From the NCBI RefSeq assembly GCF_000002995.4, contig NW_025062479.1:1943721-2007720 (forward strand): 64,000 nt of DNA. Direction: 5' to 3'. How positions within the stretch are numbered: the first letter of the stretch is position 1; each line of letters starts with the position of its first letter. A program made the position numbers and the translations under genes. The DNA comes from Brugia malayi (lineage: Eukaryota; Nematoda; Chromadorea; Rhabditida; Onchocercidae). Shown here piece by piece: positions 12,001 through 23,176 of the stretch. The notes below the pieces were generated by a model that was given only the letters and a program-made list of their open reading frames with translations, did no database searches and had not been told where the DNA came from.

Positions 12001-15000
12001 CGACTCGTCAGTCAAAGAGATATTCCACAGAGTACATGTAATCAGGCAATCACTTTCTTACGTCTACTGTTTGAATCATTTCATTTAAAGTTTTATTCAA
12101 ATTTAACTTACAGCCCATGTCATGAAGCATGAGTATCCCCAATCATTTTCCTTAGCTGTATAAACATGATTAGTTTTTCTTGTAAAATGCGGTACACCTT
12201 GCTTCTGTGAAATTAGTCGCAATTCTGCCGCAGCTTGGCACGACCATGAACTAAAAAAAAAAGTATGTCAGAGCAGACAGGTATGCAGAAACTATACTCT
12301 TTTTAGCTCAGTTTCGCAAATATCCCGCAAATATGCTTTCCTTCGAGAAAAAAAAATGAATCAAGCGTAAGTAGAGAAATCCTCATTCTTTATCCTATAG
12401 CTACAAAAACAGTGCAGTGATAACTCACTCAGAATAAGCATCTGGACAACACTGCAGAAAAAATCCCAAACACTTTTGCGTGCCTTTCTTTTGTACAACA
12501 TGCTGTCGAGGCATCACCATTATTCGCCTATAAACAAAAAGAAACGAACTAAAGATATTCATTTAAAGAAATATGAGTACATTCAGGATCATCATATATA
12601 AAGTGACAACTGATAATCCTTAAAGATAATATCATTCCCCAAATTTCTAACTTACCATGCCTGTAATATTATTAATAAATTGTTCAGCGGTTTGAAAACC
12701 ACTACACTAACCAAGGAACAGCTTGTATCTTTTTACTTGGCCCCCTCACAGTATCAGCCATGTTGGTGAAGTTTTGAATCATCAATCGCAATGTCCCATC
12801 AGATGAAGTGCTTGATGTAGGAGAGCTAGCATCAGTACTTGATGACGCTACGGTACCTGGAACAAGCGAATGTAATTAGCACTTCACAAGACTAAGACTT
12901 CCAACAGATATAACAAGCTGATATATTGAAAGGAAGAGCAAAGTTTCACATTATTTGAACTTCAAATGAAGTTGAAAATTGAATTCCTGACAAGATAACA
13001 GGCACCCAAAGCTTAAGTCCATGAGCGAAAAACAAATAATACGAATTATTCCAAGTGATCGCTACCAGAAGATCTTTTAAATGATATGGAATGATCACTT
13101 TCTAAGCTTTCTGTCAGACCTACAAATGTCTCAAACATAAAAAGCAGTTCACTGAGCATTCGAAAAGTCTTATAATTAGGGTAGCAATTATTGAACACTC
13201 AAATCAAACCTTTATTTGCAACAGGTTGGGAAATAGTGGTCCGAGAACACTGCGTGATTTTCGGGAATGTTTCCTCATCGGGATCGGTCTGACATGCAAC
13301 ATTAATTTTGGCTTTCCTGAAATACGAATACGGTCGAACAAAAATCAGAAATGCCCTATCATACTTTATATTACTATTACGTACCTGCTTTCGCCATTTC
13401 CAAACATTTCACATTTTTGTACAACCACTTTCCACTCGCAGTTCATACTTTTGTTTTATACTTATATTCAAGTTTTTGCTTATATATATATATATTTTTT
13501 TCACTCACATATCATACTTCCACTTTTTTACGTATATTCCATTCCTTTACTTTTCGTATTTCCATTTTTTTACAAACAATAGATCGAAAATACACTCTGA
13601 CGAAACGATATGTAATTTGTTAGTGAAAAAGGGGAAAAAAATGAAGGACAAACCTCACACCACTTTGATGTACAGAACATAAATTCCCCCTTCTTTCTCC
13701 AGCTACAGCTGAGGACTTGACAATTTCATGGCAATCATTCACTTTCCTAGAAGGTGTTCTTGAAGTTATGGTTGTACCCACGTCCATTTCACCTGAAATA
13801 TGTTGACTATTTACATCTTGGAAGTGATGTATGGTGGTAAATGTGTGAAAAATGTCTGGAGAATATGAAAATGTCACAGCAAGAATAGCATAGCAATCTA
13901 TCACATGTCGGCGATGGTACTCACAGTGTGGGTGGTCTCTGCGAGCTTCGGCAAATGTAACCCTCGCGCCTCCCGCCTGCCCATATGCACAATGATGTAC
14001 ATCTTCTTTCGTATGGCCTGACCCAATGGACTGCAGCTTTAAATGTTGGGTGGCGCAATAATATAGACATATAACTCCAGTAGATATTCCATCGGACTAA
14101 CTGGCAAAGTGTTTAGATCTTTTTACTGTCCTAGTGAACTCTGCCCTTGAATAATATCGAATACAGTTCAGCTTATCCCTACACCTAATTTGCTGACAAG
14201 CACTGTTTACAAAGCTGCCATCCTTTCGGTGGAAGGGTCTATGGAACAGGTAACAAGTTACTCACTTATTCATGCCGTGATGGTACCGTCCTTCAATATA
14301 ATCATCACCGGCAATACACTTTCTAGAAAAAAGTTTCCAATGCCCTGGAACGTATATCACAGCGTACTGAAACGTGGAAACGACGCTTAGTGCCTTCAAC
14401 TATTCCAATATTCATCCGACAGTAATCGACAACGCCAATAAAAAAGAACTCTACGCAAAAACGAAAAAATCACATTCTTCTAAATTTTTATTTCATATAT
14501 AATGAGATGAAAATGAAATGCTGAAAAAGTAAATGTGACGTACACAGAAACTACGGCGTGAAACTTCACCGACAAGACGTTTGCTTTTATTGAGTCAATT
14601 AACAAAACGTAATTCATAAACCTAAGATTACTATGATGAAGAATTTTGAAACGCAGAATTTTATGGGGTTGGGAAATATCGAAACAATCGTATCGCTTTG
14701 CCAAATGTAGATGATACTGTTTCATATAAGGCTTGGAAACATATAAACGTCAACTAGGATAAAATCCAAAAATTGGGAAAGTGACAAATACCAACAGAAA
14801 AGTGGTGAAAATAGGATATGGTATAAAGACCAAAAACGGTGTGAAATAACAAGTAACGAACTGAATATAAATCTAACTACATGTAGATCCTTTTATAAAT
14901 GATGAACAACTAACATTTATCCACAACAGAGCAAAAGTACAGTTTCTATGAGCTCAATGTAGAAACCTATCCTAATTCAATGAAATGGAGAAAAGGGCCT

Positions 15001-15686
15001 TCGTATATAATAGAAGTGGGATGCTGACAACTCCAAATCATTCAAGAATTATTGATATGGCTAAAACAGTAAGCCACTCGGCTCCTGAAACTCCAAAAAA
15101 TGGCAAATAGTTACAACATAGGCTAAAAAAAGAATTGTAATATCCATGGCAGAAAAATAAACTTACACTTAGTCCTAAACATTGAAGAGTCCGCTGGTAC
15201 ACTTGCATCAGTTTTCCTGGTAACTGTGGTGGTAGTAGTGGTAGTGGTAGGAGTAGTAATTGCAGTAATAGTAGTGGTAACAGTAGTATTAGCAGCAGTA
15301 TTAGTATTACTAGGAGCAGTAGCAGATTTGTCACCCAACTCCCTATCAACTGAAGATCTTTGCGGTTGGATTAATCCACCAGTGCTGCCTCCAACACCAC
15401 CAGTTGTTCGATAATTCGCTCCGCTACCTGTGATATCCTTTGATGCATCTATGGTATTCGAATAAGACGATTCACCATTACTATCACTATCAGCAATAGG
15501 TCCGGCTGGTCGTCGTATATCGCTCAGTACCGCGGTTGCATCGTTCGACAAGACATCAGCCGGAGAATTTAAGTTTGCGTGACCACCATCACACGTGCTA
15601 CTTGCGCTACTCGACTCGTTGTTTTCGTTCATCCTCGGCGGAGAGCTGCTACCAGCCGTCACCTCGAGTGTCACTTGATTCGCCAT
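3010..15686 (-). CDS. Large MATH-domain, coiled-coil protein (USP7-type MATH, no protease domain)
   Basis: Start ATG is at 15684-15686 and stop TAG at 3010-3012. I joined 36 exons with fully consistent phase (5334 nt, 1777 aa): 15167-15686, 13654-13792, 13210-13316, 12712-12856, 12429-12527, 12112-12250, 11884-11972, 11545-11759, 11242-11416, 10964-11076, 10695-10783, 10354-10448, 10142-10268, 9814-9981, 9448-9616, 9038-9166, 8741-8802, 8553-8660, 8412-8477, 8185-8298, 8039-8113, 7671-7869, 7315-7513, 7100-7204, 6820-6963, 6082-6328, 5794-5957, 5537-5651, 5133-5328, 4902-5030, 4429-4685, 4251-4356, 4035-4177, 3850-3941, 3535-3652, 3010-3186. Seen: Ser/Asn/Thr-rich N-terminus; MATH fold at about 278-412 (VPWRIMVMPRQ, GFFLQCCPDAYSDSWSC, ENDWGYSCFMTW), closest by eye to USP7; a helical stretch to about 484; a conserved-looking block with W and FGAGNIPHFTD at about 918-1047; coiled coil at about 1114-1372; Pro/Ser/Gly-rich region; a CUE-like helical segment at about 1650-1719; Gln/Pro-rich tail. 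By family knowledge MATH domains bind short peptides, often in ubiquitin pathways. No Cys-protease, RING or BTB domain is visible, so an adaptor role is inference. A DZIP3/TTC3-type E3 relative without its RING is one alternative. Gene structure is strong; function is weak. Confidence 0.82.
10624..10698. repeat. 36-bp tandem duplication spanning a splice donor of the MATH gene
   Basis: Copies at 10624-10659 and 10663-10698 differ at one base. The right copy carries the exon end and functional donor (minus-strand TTCA|GTAATTAC) of the exon ending at 10695. The left copy lies fully inside the intron and repeats the same string with GTAATTAT. This is seen directly in the sequence. Confidence 0.75.
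15219..15308 (-). repeat. Threonine-codon (ACN) repeat in the first exon of the MATH gene
   Basis: Residues about 127-156 are almost all Thr with a few Ala, Ile, Val and Pro, encoded by runs of ACT/ACC/ACA (GTN on the plus strand). This is an in-frame trinucleotide-type tract, so its length may vary between individuals. It lies in a disordered Ser/Thr/Asn-rich region before the MATH domain. Confidence 0.7.
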
Positions 15687-18064
15687 TGGACTTTTCCGGT
15701 TTTTATTATTTCAAACTTTTAAATCCTATATTTACAACTTATACAGCACAACATATATTTCCGTAGTCGTCACGCCTGCATGATTTGCCGAACGTTACAT
15801 CGCCTATGAACGTACAACAGTGCCTATCAACGTACAACAAAACCTGGCTTTGGCTTTGCTTCCTACATAAATATAGAAGTAGCTAATTTAAGTTCCAGTA
15901 TTATAATACGTTTATCTGAAAGTCTTCGACACTTCAGTATTTTTACAAAATAACAAACAGCTGAAAAAACAATAAACAGGAAGATGTAAAAAAAACAGTG
16001 AACAGACACATCCACAATTCCCTCATCCTCATCTTTCCCCTCATCCTTACCTCTTCTTTTTGTCCCTTTGAAAATGACCTTACAGAATCTGTGTGTTGCC
16101 CAAAAAGTTAAAAATCCACTCAGAAAATCAATAAGACGCAATTCATTAATAACTTTTTCACTCCTCTCTTTCCGAAAAATTCTCTCCCTCTCAGTAATTC
16201 ATCTCACAAACTAACATTAGCAATCCTATAGTTAAGTATCTGAGATTATCAATCCCATCGTTGATCCATCATTATCCTTGTCTACACCCTTCCACTTCTT
16301 ATCATTCATTACTAATCTTATCAAACTGAAATATTTGGCCAGAAGCTAAAGTCTACTTTATATGCTTTGTGAATGAATGATTGGTATCATCCTAACTATT
16401 ATCCCATCTCTCAATTCAACTTCCAAATGCATTAGTCTACAGGCAGTAAATTGCTCATCAGTTCGTTGTTGCTCGGCCACAAACAAAACATACGAACCAA
16501 AATGCCACGAAGAGATACGCTGCTGCAGCGTTAGACAACGATCATTCCAACTTTCCCATATTCTGCTATCCCTCCCCCATTTTACTACGGTAGTCCGCTA
16601 AACTGAACGTTACACTTTCTCTTTTTTTTAGTAAAGTTTGAAAAAAAAAGAAAAAAAAACTTGAATTCTTGCTTTTTGAGGGGAAGAAAAAAGAAGATTT
16701 CAAATTTACTATTCAAATAACTAATATCATAAATAAAAATAAGAAAAATAAAACTTTCAATGCATTCAAATATACAAATAACATACATCAAAAGAAATCC
16801 AAATCATTACAATTACATCATTCAACAAATAGAGCAATCAACTTATATCATTTAAAATACCAACCTTCATTTGACGTGTAGAGACGTGAAATGAATGAAA
16901 CACCCGAAAAATTGAAATTTAAAAACATCAAGACCCTAAATTGCATAATCAAATTTCATCGCCAACTATTGTACAAATCGATAAATCGATCAAACATACA
17001 GCGAGAATAATATCAATTTAAGACAACAATATTCATTTTGCAGCACCATTCTCAATGTCATTTCATCTATTTTTTTTATTAATTCATCATTGTTAGATTA
17101 TCATAATTTTACCTTCCTGTAAAAATTTCCTCCTTTTTAAATTCTTGAGTTATTTAAGTGAATGTTAGTATAGCAAATCATATTACATGATAATTTAAAT
17201 CTTTGCAAGAACGCCGTTCTCCTACTTATATTGAATTTTATATACATATTTTGTTTGAAATAATTCCTGTATATTACGATTGTTTTATGTTAGATTTTAC
17301 ATAAAATTTAAATTGTTTGAGACAGATGTAATAGCTAAAGTTGAAGACATATTTTTTATTATCTTTTTTTTTTTTATTATATATTTTATTATCTTCATTT
17401 TTTTGAATTTTTCGAAGATTTGTCTTATTTCAGTAATGGATCATATTAATTATGATTTTAGCACTAAATTGTTCTAAATTCTCGCCTATAGCTTCTAATT
17501 ATCTTCTACATATCCTTTCAACAGGTTCAGCTGTTATCTTATCTTCTTTCATTCTTAAGCATTCTTTTTTTTTTTTCTTTGATAAAATGTAACTCGCTGT
17601 GGAGCAATTTTTTAATTATGTGCAGTTGTTTGAAAAGGCATTCCTTACAATGTTATAATTTTCTGTGGTTATATAGTATCTCTAACGAATAGCAGCAGCA
17701 AAACATCTCTCCTTTGAGACATGCAGTTGTAAATCTGTAATTTTTTGTACATATACTGGCAGCCAATTACCAGTGAATGTAAGCAATGATAGCTGAGACA
17801 AATTTATCGTTAGGTGATATGATATTTGGTTTGTTTCTGATTCTGTTAGTGGATTAGTTAATCCTTCACATAAGCTTGGTTTAGGCGTTGTGATACTAAT
17901 TTAGAGTTATCTTTACACATAGTTAAAGTTGTAATTTAATTATAACTTAAAGTTATGAGTTGTAGTTAAAGTTATAGTAATTTCTTTTCTTTCACATTAA
18001 ATTTAAAATGCTTTTTTCTTTATATATATTTCTTTTTCGTGATAGGGTTTTTGGCGGTTTAAAG
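15687..18064. other. Upstream region of the MATH gene, no gene seen
   Basis: This is AT-rich sequence upstream of the MATH gene ATG. It should include its promoter and 5' UTR. No convincing exon, RNA gene or clear promoter motif is visible. Short frames at 15863-16141, 16377-16601 and 16669-16881 have A/T-driven composition and no supporting splice pattern. Confidence 0.4.
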
Positions 18065-18420
18065 AGTGTTAAAGTTCGAGGCTCATTATTTTTTCTTGGA
18101 TAATTCTTTTTCCGACTTCGTATTTGTTGACGGGTTTCTTTTCCGGCCAACATTTGATCTTTCAAACAATTAAGATATCATATCATATATAAACGCAAAA
18201 CACTTATGACACACCGAGATTCTTTCAAACAATTGAAATACTTGTGTATACTTCTTTTTCTTCTGTCTTTCTTGATAGGGTCCACACGTTGCTAGATATG
18301 TTGTGTCCCCAAAATGTGGTTCGAGACGCATTATTCTTCCTTGGCTAATTCTTTTCCTGGCCTCGTATTGTTGTTGGGTTTCTTTTCTGGCCATCATTTG
18401 ATCTTTAAAACAGTTAAGAG
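18065..18420 (-). pseudogene. Tandemly duplicated coding-like fragment
   Basis: Two diverged copies of about 110-120 bases lie roughly 245 bases apart, near 18065-18172 and 18303-18420. On the minus strand both encode a recognisable pair: LNCFKDQMMARKETQQQ in the right copy and LNCLKDQMLAGKETRQQ in the left. The right copy stays open for 118 codons in total (18170-18526) but has no clear start or splice context. The left copy runs into stops and shifted frames. Similarity at the amino-acid level hints at a former exon, but it may be only part of the neighbouring repeat array. I do not recognise the family. Confidence 0.4.
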
Positions 18421-18780
18421 ATCGTGTCAAATCTAATACAAAACATTTATGATACACCAATATCCTCTCAAGTAATTCCAGTATTATGTAAAATATAAAA
18501 TAAGTGTTATACCGTGACTCTCCCAAACAATTGAAATGTCATGTAAAATTTAATGTAAAACAATCATGATACGCCAGGATTCTCACGAAAACTATTGAAC
18601 ATTGTGTAAAATCTGTTATAAAAGAAAATCATGATGTACCGGGTTTTCTCAAACAATTAAATATTATTTAAAATTTAATATCGTGATTCTCTCAAACAAG
18701 AATATCATGCCAAGTCTAATGTAAAACAAGCGTGATATATCGCAATAAAATAATATTTCGAAATAAAATTGTATTAATCC
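18175..18780. repeat. Degenerate tandem repeat array, left copy
   Basis: A loosely repeated unit of about 60-70 bp recurs: a CTCTCAAACAATTGAAAT-like block, then ATGTAAAATNTAATGTAAAA, then a TCATGATACACCG-like core. Cores are visible near 18200, 18450, 18568, 18634 and 18735. The array partly overlaps the duplicated coding-like fragment. The same unit in the same orientation forms a second array at 24.5-25.1 kb. Confidence 0.6.
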
Positions 18781-19284
18781 ATATGAATAACGACTGTCTC
18801 AATTGAATACTGCTTAGGAAAAAAATTGTAACTCATGTAAGCAGTCATTCATTTAATGCTCTCAGTTGTACGTAAGCTTATCTACACTGTTCAGATTAAA
18901 AATGATGTAATTAACGCTTCCGAATCGAGCTTCGGCCGAATAGCGATAAGAATTTTACAGACTAAGCAAACGAATAATTGAAGATGAAGTTCAAAAATCT
19001 TAACCAAGTATTCATACGGTGCAATCTGCAAACGACAAATACCTCAATTATGTCAAAAATATTACCACCGCAACAACAAAAAAGGATGAAAAAATCACAC
19101 AAGAAGATAATGGATTATTCAGAGCACTCCGCGAAGGTGAAAAAGCATGAAATGAAGAAGCAATTATGACATTAACCATGTACAGGAACGAAGCTGACCA
19201 TGGAATAATGCGTCTCTCACAAAAATTATCTCAAAAAAAGAAGCCGTCAAGGCCCACGTCCCATCTCGCAGTCAATCTTTCCTA

Positions 19285-21030
19285 ATTTTCATTATTCACT
19301 TTTAGTGGAAACCCTAGACAGTGGCGAAAGTTTTGGAGACAATTTTTTTACAAACAACCTCGGAAATTTAAAAGTTGAATTGCCTGTATTCGTGTTTATT
19401 GAGAAACGCGTTGCAGGTAGGAAGAGGTTATGTATGATATAGCGGCAGAAAACTATAAAGTTATAAAAAAATATTAAGAGATAAATATGGCGAGTGTTCG
19501 ACTGTAATAAAACTGTTGTAGAACGAATTTCAATTTATCAAGAAAAATGAAAAAAGAATGGGTTGGAACAATAGAAACTATGGAATGAGTATTACACTAA
19601 CTAGAACTTTAGGAGAAAGCCTGGACACTTCAGCATTGAAACTTCAATGGAGAATAAATTGTCACATTGGATACTAGATAAAGTCTAAGAAAATAATAGA
19701 CATACCTTGGTGAGCTATATCTATTATTTCGAAGCTTAGAAGCTTCTCGTCAAACTCAGTCAACATGAATGAATAGGTTAGGAAACACCCACTTTTCATT
19801 TACATATGTTGTTAGTAAACCAACAATGCATAAGCCTGGATAAGACTACCGAAGCAATTTTGGAGAAGATTCAGCAACAATTCGTAGCGATGAAAAATCT
19901 CCTAAGATTAAAGAAAAAAAAAAAGCAAACAAGAAAAAAGGCCATGCATCTTTTGGACTTGAAATCATTGGGACAACCGATCCGACATCTATCCCATCAG
20001 GAATGCTCTCGAATGAATCGTCTCAGAGTACTGGAAAAATGTGTTTTGTTTCAGAGAAATGACACAAACCTTCAAACAATATAGCACATTTAAACAGAAT
20101 TCAAGAGATTAAAGAAACTGAGCACATTAATGAATGAGAATATTCGACATCTATTTACAATTCAATTGTAACTCAAACGAACTCAGTGAGGGAAAGACAA
20201 GAAAAAAAAAAAAAAAAACTTCTCTTCCTTACTACATCGACAACGACAAGAAAAGGCCTTAGCAATAATTGATATAGGATGACAATTGTTTTTTATCTCT
20301 AAGGAATTATCGCACTGATTAAAATTAACTGAAAGAGCAAAAATTGAAACTATGTTTGATATACTAATTTATACCATGAAACAATTAAGGATTAATTACA
20401 ACCAGGTATAATTGAAGTATATCCAAAGAATGAGATTTATAAACTATTTGCCACAACGCAAAGTACTGACTCAGAGTAAGACTAAAATCAAATTAAGGAT
20501 TGTTTATGATGATGCTTTAGTGCATCTCAGAGGATTTAAGTGGTTAAGCGAAGTACTGTATTGAGGTCCAGTAATGCTATCAGATCTAGTAGAAGTACTA
20601 ATACATTTTTGCATGATGAGAGTAGTGATAATACCTAATATCAAGAAGGGATTCTTGCAACAATTGGGACTATACTCTGAAAAAAGAAACTGCACTATCA
20701 TGATGACTAAATGACACAAATGATGAAAATATTATCGTTTCAGAAAAGTTTCCTTTGGAGTGATATAGTCATCAGAATGCTATCTCAGAACTATCATCTG
20801 GAGTTATGACATTATGTAGATGACATCATATCTGCTAATGAAACAGAAAAACCCCGATATAAGTACAGAAAATGACGAGTATTTTTGAAGAAACTTCAAC
20901 GTATTTCTTTCTAACGAGAATAATTTAATGAGAGTATACTTGCTTATGATCGAAACAAAACGAACAAAGAAATTTTCTCAGTCTCAAATGGATTCATGAT
21001 ATAAATATATCGTTCATATAACATTGAAAC
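19285..21030 (+). mobile_element. Decayed BEL/Pao-type LTR retrotransposon: gag to reverse transcriptase part
   Basis: Broken frames on the plus strand preserve the order of a BEL/Pao element. A gag-like motif FSGNPRQWRKFW lies at about 19301-19338, with AENYKVIKKY about 140 bases later. Zinc-knuckle-like remains (KRPCIFW, NHWDN, VFCF) lie at about 19938-20052. Reverse-transcriptase remains start with KIKLRIVYDDA at about 20484 and continue through GPVMLSDLVEVL. The catalytic motif YVDD is at 20813-20824, followed by RT-tail-like residues to about 21030. Many stops and frameshifts make it inactive. Terminal repeats were not found by eye. Assignment rests on motif order and spacing recalled for the family. 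Confidence 0.7.
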
Positions 21031-21870
21031 CATGGGTTGAAAATTATTATTTTGGGAGAGATTGCTGGTCTCGGAGAGCTTTATTGAATGTAAATGTAAA
21101 TATGTAGAGTAACACAGGAATTACTTCTTTTTTCAACAGAAGCAACAATTTAATAAAATTTATAAGAAATCGGGTTCTCAGACACCAAATAATCTTGTCA
21201 TAAAATAGGGTGTGAATCGAGGAGATTGTAGAACCAAATAAGAAGAAATGGTTTATGAAAAAGACAATGCTTGATCAATTTTTATTTTATTGAGGTAAAG
21301 ATTACTGTTGATCAAAGTTGTTGAACAATATTAGAAAGTTTGAAGAGTGAATGCCAGATTGCTATCCAGAAAACCTAATAACTTATAACAAAACACATTA
21401 TTTACAATGTTGCAAAAAAGATCAGCTAAACAAAGCGATGTTAACAACGTCAATAATCAGATCTGAGTACTGAGCTGATAAGCCGCAAAGGAGGTCAGCT
21501 AAACGAAGAACTGCTGACCATGTCAATTTTTAATATAATTTACAGTTAGTAAGGAAGCGACAAGCAATAAAAGAGGTCAACTAAATAAGGAACTGTTAAT
21601 TATAAATAGTCTGATTGGACAAATTCCAACATATATATTTTGTTAACAAAACTGTCACAATGCAAATAAGCTTAGCTATATGAAAGATGAATATTGGCTA
21701 AACGATTTCTTATATGGAATTAAAATTTGTCTAACGAATGTTCAAAGATAATCCTTAGTTCTGTGAATTTAACACAGTTTTATTCTACATATTATAATTC
21801 GGTTCTTTGGATATTCCCAACAAAAGGAGACAAAAATCTTCAAGAGATGCATTAGTTTGAGTTCATAATT
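21031..21870. other. Unassigned AT-rich stretch between the two retroelement fragments
   Basis: Continuous with the retroelement remnants on both sides. It contains imperfect internal repetition around the phrase GAGGTCAGCTAAACGAAGAACTG (21490-21600 region, shown here only by position: 'aagaggtcaactaaataagg' near 21567 echoes 'ggaggtcagctaaacgaaga' near 21489). No coding signal is seen. Confidence 0.3.
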
Positions 21871-22660
21871 TTAGTTGGTAGAGCGACAGATTCTTCTTGC
21901 TGATTGATTTCCCAAATTGATTAGTTGAATTGTTGAATTTTCTTCATCGTCGACTTCCAGGATGTACAGTGTATTCACTGATGAGTTTAGGAGTCTTTCA
22001 TGTGGTAATCCTATTGAGGCATTTCTTACTTCTCCGTCTCTTCCTTTTTTAATTTCCATATACATTGGGCAACTTCTGGTTCGCTGACTTATACAATTTC
22101 CTCTTTATGAAGTGTTCTTGTAAAAAAGAGTGTTCTGCTTTGGTTCGTTCTTGAAGGCTGGTTAAATTCTCATTTCTTACTTTTCCATCTCTTTTGGGTC
22201 TTGAAGGTGTTTGACCAATACTTGTTAAGCTTTTTTTTTATAATTTCTGGGGAGAAAATTCTTCCTGATCACTGTCGTTACCATGAAGGTTTCATAAGGT
22301 ACGAATGAAGCATTATGCGAGATGAAACCAATTGGCCGTATGATTACGCAATCTTCAAAATTTACGGAAGTCAGTGGCCGGATATTTAATATACTTTCTA
22401 TTTCTACTATTAGTATTGTTAATTCCCTTCTTCCCTTTCCCATAATAACTTCCTGCCAATGTCTCTACTCTTTTCATTGCCCACTTGATTATCCTAGTTA
22501 TTCTCTTGTAATCCCTCTACTCCGTAGGGCTCTTAGTATGATATTCTTCTAGATCATTCTTTATTTGCCAGGAAGTTTGTTTATTGTGTATTTCGTTTCG
22601 TAATGGCCTAGAAAAATAGTTGCAATTGGCTAGCATTATCACTTAAAGCTAATTTAGGAT
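21871..22660 (-). mobile_element. Decayed BEL/Pao-type integrase fragment, opposite strand
   Basis: The minus strand carries integrase-like remains. LSDNASQLQL lies at about 22623-22650. RELTILIVEIESILNIRPLT in an open frame of 72 codons ends at 22225. A further open frame at 21871-22065 matches the integrase C-terminal style (GEVRNASIGLP, NTLYILEVDDEE). Intervening stops show decay. Its direction is opposite to the gag-RT part to its left, so it is either a second copy or an inverted half of the same element. Confidence 0.65.
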
Positions 22661-22702
22661 AATCTCACCGGGCAATGAATCTGCTTAATATGTATTTTAG
22701 AT

Positions 22703-23176
22703 ATGTGTTTTAGAGAACTTTCAGAAGATAAACCTTCTACCGGCTCGAAATGCATTGCTCTTGTTGTGAAGCATGTGAAGAGAGTTACCCCATCTTTTAA
22801 CTATGCCGATATCAGTTTTAATAAAAGGGAATCCATACAATCCAATCCAACGTATGTAAATGTTCGAGAGTGCACGATTCGAGCTTCTGAAAATTTAAGC
22901 ATGACCGAGTTTTGTATTCTATCTTTTACAAAACATGCATTCTATCTTTTGGTATCTAGAATTCTGTTCTCAATTTTGAAAATGTATGAACAATTCCGTG
23001 TGCTGCCGTTGTGTGAAAAGTACAGATATGGGATTATGTCATGGAAAATAAGTAAATTATATGTAAACTGCCTTCATTCAATTCGGAATTTTCAATCGAC
23101 TTTTGGATTTCCACTAGCAATTTTATTTATCGTTCTATGGATTCCATTTATTTATTTCTTCAGTTATTCATTCTGA
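22703..23176 (+). other. Unrecognised 157-codon open frame
   Basis: This is one of the longest uninterrupted frames in the repeat block. It encodes a basic, Cys/Phe/Ile-rich product with a hydrophobic C-terminal stretch (about residues 137-155). It lies where the minus-strand retroelement would continue upstream of integrase. It could be antisense noise, an unrelated remnant or a small protein. There is no clear start context, splice signal or family match. Confidence 0.2.

Noticed and set aside
13226..13682. Three overlapping plus-strand frames of 90-124 codons
   Set aside because: They are antisense to two exons and an intron of the MATH gene, with T-rich hydrophobic composition.
15226..15414. 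Val-rich plus-strand frame
   Set aside because: It is the antisense of the Thr-repeat exon of the MATH gene.
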